From assembly GCA_018699955.1 (NCBI GenBank), contig JABISG010000124.1:1-64000 (forward strand): a DNA stretch of 64,000 nt, in the 5' to 3' direction. The notes beneath the pieces were generated by a model. That model was given only the letters and a program-made list of their open reading frames with translations. It was not told the DNA's origin and ran no database searches. How positions within the stretch are numbered: position 1 is the stretch's first letter; every line of letters starts with the position of its first letter. Position numbers and translations under genes: made by a program. Shown piece after piece: positions 54,568-62,508 of the stretch. This DNA is from Planctomycetaceae bacterium (lineage in GTDB: Bacteria > Planctomycetota > Planctomycetia > Planctomycetales > Planctomycetaceae).

Positions 54568-56355
54568 ATGACCAATCAGACGAGCGATCGCTCGTATCAA
54601 TTGCCGCCAGTTGGAATCAACCCCTCGTCAACCGCGGCCGGAACGTCACCGGGCAGCTTTGCACCGGCCGCCGACATTCTTCCCGGTCGAGCAGGGCGGT
54701 ACACCTATCGTTCGCCCGACACTCCCGCAATGCCGGCTCCTTCGGAGAAGACGGCTTGGGACTTCATGCCGGAAGACTGGACGCTTCGCGACGGGTTTGG
54801 CGACAACTACGAAACGCATGCCGCTTGGCAGCCCCCCGCAGGTTTCGATGCAATTACCCAGTTGGAACATGCTCGGATCGGCACGGTCACCCCGGAAATG
54901 CAACGCGTTGCCGAACGCGAAAGCCATCTCACGGCTGAACAGGTTCGCGACGAAGTTGCCTCCGGACGAATGATCATTCCGGCCAACAGGGTGCATCTTG
55001 GCTATCAGTTGGACCCCATGGCCATCGGTCGGGCATCGAAGACGAAAATCAATGCGAACATGGGCGCCTCGCCCGTCTCTTCCGGCACCGATGAAGAAGT
55101 CGAGAAATTGCAGTGGGCTGAACGCTGGGGAGCCGACACTGTGATGGACCTCTCGACCGGCGGCAATCTCGATGACTGCCGTGAGGCCATCATCAAGAAC
55201 AGCACCGTCCCCATTGGGACGGTCCCCATCTATTCGATGATCATCGGCCGCCGCATCGAAGACCTTACGCGCGAAATGATCCTCGACACCCTCGAACATC
55301 AGGCGAATCAGGGAGTCGATTACTTTACGATTCACGCCGGCGTGCTGCAGGACCATCTGGTTCTCGTCAAAGACCGGCTCATCGGCATCGTCAGCCGTGG
55401 TGGTTCGCTGTTGGCGAAATGGATGATTCACCACAACCGCCAGAATCCCATGTACGAGTTCTGGGAAGAAATCTGCGACGTCATGCGGAAGTTCGACGTC
55501 AGTTTTTCCATCGGCGACGGATTGCGTCCCGGCGGTCTCGCCGACGCCACCGACCGCGCCCAACTTGCAGAGCTGCAAACGCTGGGTGAACTGACTGAGC
55601 GCGCGTGGCGGAAGGGTGTCCAGGTTATGATTGAAGGCCCCGGACACGTCCCCTTCGATCAGGTCGAGTTCAATATGAAACTCGAACGACAACTTTGTCA
55701 CGGCGCACCATTTTACGTACTGGGACCGTTGGTCACCGACATCTTTCCCGGCTACGACCACATTACCAGTTGCATTGGTGCCACGGCGGCCGCCTATCAC
55801 GGTGCCAGCATGCTGTGTTATGTCACGCCGAAGGAGCATCTTGGCCTGCCCAAGAAGGACGACGTCAAACAGGGCTGCATCGCCTACAAGATTGCAGCGC
55901 ACTCGGCCGATGTTGCATTGGGCATTCCGGGGACACGTGATCGCGACGACGAATTAACGAAAGCCCGTGCGGCGCTCAACTGGGAGAAACATTTTGAGCT
56001 GAGTTTCGATCCCGACACCGCCCGTGCCTATCACGACGAAGACCTCGATGTTGATACCGATTTCTGTGCCATGTGCGGCCACGATTGGTGCAGCGTCCGC
56101 ATCTCCAAGGAAATCGTCGAGTTTGCATCCGGTAAAGCGGCCGGTATGCAGTGGGACCAGGCGAAAGTCTCTGCGGCATTGACGTCCGACCAGCTGGAGA
56201 TTCTCGAAAAACGCGGTGTTCTCGAACCGGAGGAAATCCACAAGCTGGCCTCGAAGACCCAATCGACGATGGCCGAGGGAGAAGATAAGGCATCTTGTCA
56301 TAGTGATGTCGCCGACGACGATCGAGCACGGCAACTGCAGGCAGAGAATTTGTAA
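54568..56355 (+). CDS. thiC: Phosphomethylpyrimidine synthase ThiC
   Basis: About 595 residues from the ATG at 54568 with AAGGA nearby; an in-frame ATG at 54526 is also possible. ThiC makes HMP phosphate from AIR for thiamine synthesis, using a radical-SAM type [4Fe-4S] cluster. The motif CAMCGHDWCSVRI near the C-terminus is the Cx2Cx4C cluster site. MGASPVSSG, DLSTGG, IPVGTVPIY-like and YVLGPLVTDIFPGYDHIT stretches match. It is a monocistronic gene; no clear thi-box riboswitch is seen in its leader, so regulation is unknown. Confidence 0.95.
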   Translation: MTNQTSDRSYQLPPVGINPSSTAAGTSPGSFAPAADILPGRAGRYTYRSPDTPAMPAPSEKTAWDFMPEDWTLRDGFGDNYETHAAWQPPAGFDAITQLEHARIGTVTPEMQRVAERESHLTAEQVRDEVASGRMIIPANRVHLGYQLDPMAIGRASKTKINANMGASPVSSGTDEEVEKLQWAERWGADTVMDLSTGGNLDDCREAIIKNSTVPIGTVPIYSMIIGRRIEDLTREMILDTLEHQANQGVDYFTIHAGVLQDHLVLVKDRLIGIVSRGGSLLAKWMIHHNRQNPMYEFWEEICDVMRKFDVSFSIGDGLRPGGLADATDRAQLAELQTLGELTERAWRKGVQVMIEGPGHVPFDQVEFNMKLERQLCHGAPFYVLGPLVTDIFPGYDHITSCIGATAAAYHGASMLCYVTPKEHLGLPKKDDVKQGCIAYKIAAHSADVALGIPGTRDRDDELTKARAALNWEKHFELSFDPDTARAYHDEDLDVDTDFCAMCGHDWCSVRISKEIVEFASGKAAGMQWDQAKVSAALTSDQLEILEKRGVLEPEEIHKLASKTQSTMAEGEDKASCHSDVADDDRARQLQAENL

Positions 56356-56377
56356 CTGTTGCGACCGTTCTTTCAAC

Positions 56378-56408
56378 GGGTGCCACTGGCGACACGCCAG
56401 TGGCACCC
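56378..56408. repeat. GGTGCCACTGGC palindrome, copy 1
   Basis: Perfect 13-base arms (56378-56390 and 56396-56408) with a 5-base loop GACAC, 23 bases after the thiC stop. A variant lies at 60645-60674. May be a terminator or an interspersed repeat. Confidence 0.85.
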
Positions 56409-56473
56409 GATTCTGAATGTTGGGCAAGGTCGTCGGTCCACATTATTGAGTTTCGCGAGCGCGTTGGCTCAAA

Positions 56474-57742
56474 ATGCCTGAATTCATTGATGCCGTAGTT
56501 CCTCTTTGGCCGGCGATTGCCGCCATGGGTTGCCTGATCGTCGCGTCGGGGTTTTTCTCCGCCAGCGAGACGGCATTGTTTTACCTTTCGCACGACGAAC
56601 TGCGCGCCATGCGCGGCGGCAATTCGCGCGAGAGGGCGGTTGCTGCTCTGCTGAGCGAACCGGATCGCCTGTTGACGGGGGTTCTGTTCTGGAATCTGGT
56701 GATCAACCTGACTTACTTTGCTGTCAGCGTTGTCGTTGCACACGATTTGCACATTGCGGGGCAGAGTGCTGCGATGGCCGGCGTCTTCAGCCTGCTGAGC
56801 TTGATCCTGATTATCTTGTGCGGTGAGGTCATTCCCAAGAGTATGGCAGTCGTGATGCGGCGAACTCTGGCAACGCTGCTGGTTTGGCCGTTGTCGGCGG
56901 CAGTTCGCGCCATCGATCCGTTGACGCCCCAATTTAATCAACTTACGCGGATGGCGCGGCGCACGTTTTGGCCGCACGTCACACGCGAGCCGTTTCTCGA
57001 AACCGACGACCTCGAACGGGCCATTGACAATTCTCAATTGACGGCCGAAGTCATTCGGCACGAAAGGCAAGTGCTGCACAACGTACTCGACCTCTCCGAA
57101 ATTGCCGCGGAGGAAGTCATGCGTCCGCGCGGCACATACCCAACATTGCCGTCGCCGATTCGCTTGGAAGATCTCGCAGGTCAAGTTCCCCCCTCGGGTT
57201 ATATCGCCGTACAGGCCCAGCGCAGTGAAGGCATTGAAGGCGTGATTCCGTTGGGCCGATTCACGGCGGTATCGGCCGACGCACTTGACGCCGCCGCCGA
57301 GGAAATTGTGCATGTGCCGTGGTGTGCCAATTTGGCCGACACACTGCAATTGCTGCGTAATCGATTACTTAGCGTCGCTTCGGTCGTCAACGAATATGGG
57401 GAGACCGTCGGCATTGTGACGTATGAAGACATTGTCGATACGATTCTCTCACATCAACCGAGCAGGGCGCGACGGTTGCTTTCACGCGAGCCGGTACAAG
57501 AGGTGCAGCCGGGCCGTTTTCGCGTCGATGGTATTACCACATTGCGGTATCTATGCCGTCGCCTGGAACTGCAATACACACCGACGACCGACGGATTAGT
57601 TACGGTCGCCGGCCTGCTGCACGAGCAATTAGAACACTTACCGCAAATTGGCGACCGCTGCGTTTGGCATGGGTATGAATTTGAAGTGACGGAAGCCAAA
57701 GATCGCGGCGAAGTTCGAGTGATGGTGAGTCGAGTTGGGTGA
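56474..57742 (+). CDS. CNNM/DUF21 plus CBS membrane transporter-like protein (1)
   Basis: A 422-residue protein of the CorC/HlyC-like group. The CNNM domain (about 1-180) has four hydrophobic segments with SGFFSASETALFYLSHDEL and EVIPKSMAVV. Two CBS-like units follow (about 200-345) and a CorC_HlyC domain closes the protein (about 345-420, ending EVTEAKDRGEVRVMV). Such proteins are linked to Mg/Co ion efflux. It is followed by a second CNNM gene, tandem but with a palindrome spacer. Confidence 0.87.
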   Translation: MPEFIDAVVPLWPAIAAMGCLIVASGFFSASETALFYLSHDELRAMRGGNSRERAVAALLSEPDRLLTGVLFWNLVINLTYFAVSVVVAHDLHIAGQSAAMAGVFSLLSLILIILCGEVIPKSMAVVMRRTLATLLVWPLSAAVRAIDPLTPQFNQLTRMARRTFWPHVTREPFLETDDLERAIDNSQLTAEVIRHERQVLHNVLDLSEIAAEEVMRPRGTYPTLPSPIRLEDLAGQVPPSGYIAVQAQRSEGIEGVIPLGRFTAVSADALDAAAEEIVHVPWCANLADTLQLLRNRLLSVASVVNEYGETVGIVTYEDIVDTILSHQPSRARRLLSREPVQEVQPGRFRVDGITTLRYLCRRLELQYTPTTDGLVTVAGLLHEQLEHLPQIGDRCVWHGYEFEVTEAKDRGEVRVMVSRVG

Positions 57743-57829
57743 TGGCAGTGGCGAGGTGAAATAACTGTCAGGCGACAAGACAGTCAGGCCATGAAATGGT
57801 CATTCGCGACGCAGAGCGTCGAAGACTTG

Positions 57830-57855
57830 CGTCCCCACGCGGGAGCATGGGGACG
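57830..57855. repeat. Diverged copy of the TTCCCAAACT-type palindrome
   Basis: CGTCCCCACGC (57830-57840) pairs with GCATGGGGACG (57845-57855) with one mismatch and a 4-base loop. It sits just before the start of the second CNNM gene and is similar in shape to the element at 1406-1431. Confidence 0.55.
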
Positions 57856-57868
57856 AGGTGGAAATCTG

Positions 57869-58888
57869 ATGCAACTATCGGCAATCCTTATCTGTGCCAT
57901 CGCACTGTTTCTCGTCGGGTTACGGCTGTCGGCATTCTTCAGCGGTAGCGAGACCGGATTTTACCGCGCCAGTTTTCTGCGGCTCAGCATTGAAGCAAAC
58001 ACCGGCGATGACGTCGCCCGGCGGCTGTTATGGTTCGCACGCAATCCCAGCTACTTCGTTGCCACCACGCTGGTTGGCAACAATGTCTCCAACTATATTA
58101 CAACCCTCGCCATCGGCATGTTTGTTGTCGCGTTGTTTCCCGCCAACGCCGATTGGATGGAAATCGTGGCGACGTTGTTGTGTTCGCCGCTCATATTTCT
58201 CTGTGCGGAATTGCTGCCGAAGAATCTCTACTATCGCGCACCTCTGCGGTTTCTGCGGCGCGATACCTCGTGGCTCATTTTCTTCTATCGATTGTTCCTT
58301 CCTGTCAGCCTGCCGTTGATCGGCATTACGAAGTTCATCGAACGTGTCGGCGGCGCGAGTCAGCCTCGACTCGAACTCGTTCTCGGCCGGATTCGCTTGG
58401 CACAGGTGATGCGGCAGGGGCATTCGGCAGGTCTGTTGACGGCGTCCCAGGGCGGTTTGGTGCACGGGCTATTGCACACCGCAGCCGAGCCGGTTAGCAG
58501 TTCGATGATCCCCGCAGCCAGCATCGTCGGCATGCCCGATAACGCATCGACTGCGGAATTGCTCGAATTTGCCACCAGCGCGGGGCTGAGCCATATCCCT
58601 CTCTATCGACACGACTCACCGTCCACGTGGTACGGTTACGTGCGCGTCATCGATCTGGCGGTTGAACACAGGCCGCTGCCGGAGATCATTCGCACGATGC
58701 GACGGATCGATGCGGCGACGAGCAAGCTGGAAGTGTTACGCGGGTTTCGTGCAGCCGAAAATGAACTGTGCATCGTCACTATCGAAAATAAGACGGTCGG
58801 CATTGTGGCCGAACGAACCCTTGTCGAAGAATTGTTCACGCCACCGCGTGCCACTGGAATTCTGGCACCGTCCCAGCAAGAACAGTGA
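57869..58888 (+). CDS. CNNM/DUF21 membrane protein (2)
   Basis: About 339 residues from the ATG at 57869, which has GAGGTGGAAA upstream. The CNNM domain (about 1-175) has FFSGSETGFYRASFLRL, NYITTLAIGM and AELLPKNLYYR. A CBS-like part follows (about 210-330), but the C-terminal CorC_HlyC domain seen in its neighbour is missing. The tandem pair may form a heteromer (inference) for metal ion transport. Confidence 0.83.
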   Translation: MQLSAILICAIALFLVGLRLSAFFSGSETGFYRASFLRLSIEANTGDDVARRLLWFARNPSYFVATTLVGNNVSNYITTLAIGMFVVALFPANADWMEIVATLLCSPLIFLCAELLPKNLYYRAPLRFLRRDTSWLIFFYRLFLPVSLPLIGITKFIERVGGASQPRLELVLGRIRLAQVMRQGHSAGLLTASQGGLVHGLLHTAAEPVSSSMIPAASIVGMPDNASTAELLEFATSAGLSHIPLYRHDSPSTWYGYVRVIDLAVEHRPLPEIIRTMRRIDAATSKLEVLRGFRAAENELCIVTIENKTVGIVAERTLVEELFTPPRATGILAPSQQEQ

Positions 58889-59037
58889 CAGGCTGTTGCA
58901 CAGAATGCCAGCGCCGACATAGTATGGAATCGGGCAAGGCGGAGTGTGGGAAGCAGTTGTGACTTTCGAATTTCTCCCTTTCGCGTTCCCTTTTCTTTTC
59001 TATAATCTCTCCTTCGTTTCCGGTCAGAAATGCGGAC

Positions 59038-60564
59038 ATGACCGATTCCACTGACAAGCCGCGCGGTCTCTGGAAATTGATGAATCGGCAGTCGGCCGGC
59101 GAGCCGTCGGACACAGGCCAGCCGGCGGATGATGCGGCCCATCAACTGGAGTCAGAAGTTCCCGCCGAGTCCCCGTCTTCTGACAAGTCCGATACGGAAG
59201 ATTCAGAGCCGCCGCCGCGGGGATTGTGGTCGGTGATGGGGCAGTCGGCCAGCGACCAGCAACAGGCGGTTGATGCACCGGATGGCGAAGCTTCCGCAAG
59301 TCATGCCTCAGCGGAGACGCGACCAGAGTCATCATCCGATTCGGCAGAAACAGCTTCTCCCAAAGGACTGTGGGGTGTGATGTCGGGCGGCGCACCCGCC
59401 GTGCCGCAAAGCGTTTCGGCTGATCCGCCAGTTCCGCAGCCAGATGAATCTGAAGACGCCGCCACCGAAGAACTGACCGAGCGGTCGCTGTCTCAACATC
59501 TCGACACCGAATCTGCGCACTCGCTCGATTCGCCGACTTCTGTTCCCCCACCGGCGGAATCGTTCGTCACCGTGGATTCCGCCCCGGCTTTCGCGCAGGT
59601 TACGGTGAAAACTGGGCGATCGAAGATGGCATTGGCGGCGTCTCTCGTTGGCCTGTTCGCCGTGCCACTTGCCGCGTTGGCACTTCTGCCCGATGCCTGG
59701 TTGAGGCTGCCGGCCACGATTGCCGGGTTCGCGGCCCTCATGTTGGGCCTGCTCGGATGGCAAGACGTGCGCGGCTCGCGTGGGCGTCGATCGGGAAGCG
59801 AACTTGCAACCGCCGGCATGGTGCTTGGTGTGTTGGCCATGTTTCTGGGGCCGATCGTCTTTGCCAGAGTCGGGCAGGGCTACCGGAAATCCTTCGGCCA
59901 ACAGCAAACCATCACGAACCTGGAAACCATCGGTTCGGCGCTTGGATCGTACCATCGTGAACAGCAACATTATCCTGCCGGCGGGATCTTCCGCACGAAC
60001 AAGGACGACACCAAGCAGCCAATGCATGGCTGGATGGCGTCTTTGCTTCCGCATCTTGGCGAACAGGAGTTGCACGGCTCGATTCGCTTCAATGTCCCCT
60101 ACGACGATCCGGCCAATTTGCCTGCGATGCGAAGCAATGTGAATGCGTTCCTCGCGGCAGGTGGAGATCGTAGTCCCATCGGCCGACAAGAATTCGCGCC
60201 GGCTCATTTCGCCGGCCTCGGAGGCGAATTGAATATCGACGGGATCGGTCTCGTTAAAGTTGGCGTGTTCGGTCGCAACTCCAGCACGACGCGCGAAGAT
60301 GTAACCGATGGTCTTTCTCAGACATTTGTCGCTGGCGAAATCGCTTCGTTCTATCCGGCATGGGGCGAGCCGGAGAACTGGCGGATGATTGGCCGCGGAT
60401 TGAATCGCGATCCCGATGGTTTTGGAAACGCTGCCGATACCGGCGCGTTGTTCCTCAAGGCTGACGGTTCGGTCAAGTTCTATTCCAACAAGACTGACCC
60501 CACCGTTCTGCGAATGCTCAGTACGTCAAACGCCGGCGATCTCGTCACCGACCAGAACCGGTAG
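59038..60564 (+). CDS. DUF1559-like protein with three GLW motifs and a DUF4190-like membrane domain
   Basis: A 508-residue protein. The cytoplasmic N-terminus (1-190) is disordered and acidic, and has three PRGLWxxM-type motifs: GLWKLM at 10-15, GLWSVM at 62-67 and GLWGVM at 110-115. A DUF4190-like membrane part (about 195-285) has three hydrophobic stretches with a RGSRGRRSGSELATAGMVLG signature. The rest (about 285-505) resembles DUF1559 (SALGSYHREQQHYPAGGI, NAFLAAGGDRSP, DGLSQTFVAGEI, ALFLKADGSVKFYSNK). The usual pilin-like N-terminus of DUF1559 proteins is replaced. Function unknown. Confidence 0.75.
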   Translation: MTDSTDKPRGLWKLMNRQSAGEPSDTGQPADDAAHQLESEVPAESPSSDKSDTEDSEPPPRGLWSVMGQSASDQQQAVDAPDGEASASHASAETRPESSSDSAETASPKGLWGVMSGGAPAVPQSVSADPPVPQPDESEDAATEELTERSLSQHLDTESAHSLDSPTSVPPPAESFVTVDSAPAFAQVTVKTGRSKMALAASLVGLFAVPLAALALLPDAWLRLPATIAGFAALMLGLLGWQDVRGSRGRRSGSELATAGMVLGVLAMFLGPIVFARVGQGYRKSFGQQQTITNLETIGSALGSYHREQQHYPAGGIFRTNKDDTKQPMHGWMASLLPHLGEQELHGSIRFNVPYDDPANLPAMRSNVNAFLAAGGDRSPIGRQEFAPAHFAGLGGELNIDGIGLVKVGVFGRNSSTTREDVTDGLSQTFVAGEIASFYPAWGEPENWRMIGRGLNRDPDGFGNAADTGALFLKADGSVKFYSNKTDPTVLRMLSTSNAGDLVTDQNR

Positions 60565-61031
60565 TCCGTCGCCAATTCACCGTTGACGACTAGGTGCTAC
60601 GGGTGATTGATCGGGTGCTACAGGCGTGTCGCAAGTGTAGCGTCGTAGGCACTGGCGACACGTCAGTAGCACCCAAATCCAGCAGAGTCAGGCGATCGGA
60701 AACCAAACTTCCCGGCGGCTTTCAGCAACACGCCGGATGCAGCTTTTCGACCGCACGTCTGTTCGTTTGAAAAAACGTCTAAACAACTCTGCCGGGCTAA
60801 CATCCGCAGCCAAGGCGACTTCCGTCTTGCTCGCCTTTCGATTGTAAAACTGACAACGAAATTCTCTCGGCAAACTGACCTCTCGGTCTTGACCCGAAAA
60901 TCCAATTTTCATAAAAACCGCTCGCACTTGGCGGTCGCCGGAGTTCTCCGATTCACAAAACACCGCCATGTTCACTTCCCACGCACAGCAAACTCTCCCT
61001 CTCCCATCCCGTATCTGGTAGGAATCTCTCC
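60565..61031. other. Spacer with GGTGCCACTGGC palindrome, copy 2
   Basis: 467 bases. A diverged copy of the 56378 palindrome lies at 60645-60674 (GTAGGCACTGGC and GTCAGTAGCACCC). Short minus-strand frames (60663-60905 and 60688-61104) show no family likeness and are not called as genes. A GTGCTAC repeat at about 60593 and 60614 belongs to the same element. Confidence 0.55.
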
Positions 61032-62120
61032 ATGCTTCGACCCATGCGTTTCGCGGCCTCGCTTGGCGGAATGTTGGCACTGTGTTGCCTCCAGGCGACT
61101 GCAACGGCCCAGTTGTATCCCAGCTACAACCCCTGCCAACAATGTGTCCAGCCGGTCGCCCAAACCTGCTATCAATCCGTCCCGGTCACCGAGTACCGCG
61201 CGGTCAAACAGGTTGTCCAACGGCCGGTTGTTGAAACCAAGTACGTTGATCAGAAAGTGACGGCCTATCGCCCCGTGACCGAAACGAAGACGGCGAGTGT
61301 TCCCACCGTCTCTTACCAGAACGTCACCGAGTGCAAGAGCGTTCAACGGAACGTCGGCCAGTGGCAGACCACCTCCTATCGTAATCCCAAAGTGTCTCCC
61401 TGCCAGTACGATCCCCGCCCGAACATGTTGGGCTGGCTCAATCGCACCGGTTACTCCATTCGCCAGACATTCACCCCCAAGGTCGTCACACGGCGGCGGT
61501 ACGTTCCGCAGGTCGTCACTCAAATGGTGCCGGTTACGCGACGGGTCGCCACGCACGGGACCCGGCAAGTGAATTACCAGGTGACACGAATGGTGCCTTA
61601 CACCACCACACGCAAAGTGGCCGTCAATTCCGTTCGTTACGTCGCCACCGAGGTGACCAGCATGCGGCCGGTCACCGTTATGCGTTCGGTGCCAATTGGC
61701 ACGGCCACGGCTTTCCTGCCCATCGGCAACGGTACGGCCACCGCGCTGCAGCCCGTTCCCGATCCCGTCGGCACCGCTGGTGCGGGAAGTGTTGTTCCCA
61801 GTCGAACAGCGGGCTCGAACGGCGAGGCGCAACCGTTCAGACGCAACGATAGCGATGATCGTGGTGCAAACCTTGAAACGACAGTTCCCACTCGCGATGC
61901 ATCGTTCACAATTCCCCAGCGTACCCCGACACGACCGATCGCTTCTCCCCAGGTTCGTAACGACGGTCGTTTTGATGGGTTTCGTCCCGTGCGGCAAAGT
62001 CACCGCGGGACCAGGTATCCCAGCATCATTCGAGTCGGCCGCGGCCGGTCGCCCCGCCAACAGACATCAGCCGGCCCTGCAATTCCCCGCCCGACAGTTA
62101 CGCTTGCCGACAATCGCTGA
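61032..62120 (+). CDS. YTV-like repetitive secreted protein
   Basis: A 362-residue protein with a signal peptide (MLRPMRFAASLGGMLALCCL, cut near Ala-Thr-Ala-Gln). The first 240 residues have repeated valine/threonine/arginine units such as PVTEYRAVKQVVQ, PVVETKYVDQKVTAYRPVTETK and RVATHGTRQVNYQVTRMVPY, with Cys residues (NPCQQCVQPVAQTCYQ). This resembles the YTV-type cell-wall proteins of planctomycetes. The C-terminal part is basic and Pro/Arg-rich. It is likely to be an envelope structural protein. Confidence 0.7.
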   Translation: MLRPMRFAASLGGMLALCCLQATATAQLYPSYNPCQQCVQPVAQTCYQSVPVTEYRAVKQVVQRPVVETKYVDQKVTAYRPVTETKTASVPTVSYQNVTECKSVQRNVGQWQTTSYRNPKVSPCQYDPRPNMLGWLNRTGYSIRQTFTPKVVTRRRYVPQVVTQMVPVTRRVATHGTRQVNYQVTRMVPYTTTRKVAVNSVRYVATEVTSMRPVTVMRSVPIGTATAFLPIGNGTATALQPVPDPVGTAGAGSVVPSRTAGSNGEAQPFRRNDSDDRGANLETTVPTRDASFTIPQRTPTRPIASPQVRNDGRFDGFRPVRQSHRGTRYPSIIRVGRGRSPRQQTSAGPAIPRPTVTLADNR

Positions 62121-62508
62121 TCGACGGCAGCTCTCAAACTCCCGCCTCCTTCCCCCCTTTGAAAAATGAACACGTCGTCGGCGCACACACTGGTGCAACG
62201 CCGGTAGGCCGAGACGTGTAGCGACCATCCTCTCGACCGAGTCCCCCTCGGTTCACAACACTTCCCCCCCCCGCGGCACCGGTATCATACCGGTGCCCAA
62301 ATTTTTGCGCGGCGCGAAAATACGTGTTCTTCAAGAATTTCCCGCCCGCCGCGCAAGCACGGGTTTTACGGTCTGCTCGATCCTTGCTTGCGCTACGGGC
62401 TGGTGCGTGATCTCCAAGCAGGAATGTTTCACCATCGCATGCTAGAATGGACGCGTTGAAGTCGTGACACGAATTTGACTTCCGCGTTCTTCTTTCGAGA
62501 TATTTCGC
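62121..62508. other. Spacer with two palindromes
   Basis: 388 bases without a gene. One perfect palindrome GGCACCGGTAT/ATACCGGTGCC lies at 62275-62297 (one-base centre). A second, imperfect one at 62345-62399 has arms CCCGCCGCGCAAGCACGG and CCTTGCTTGCGCTACGGG. A TGC-TAGAAT at 62440-62448 may be a -10 element of the next gene. Confidence 0.6.

Noticed and set aside
60663..61104. Minus-strand frames of 80 and 138 codons in the spacer before the YTV-like gene
   Set aside because: No family likeness, no good ribosome site, and the longer one runs through the start of the plus-strand gene. Codon use is not convincing.
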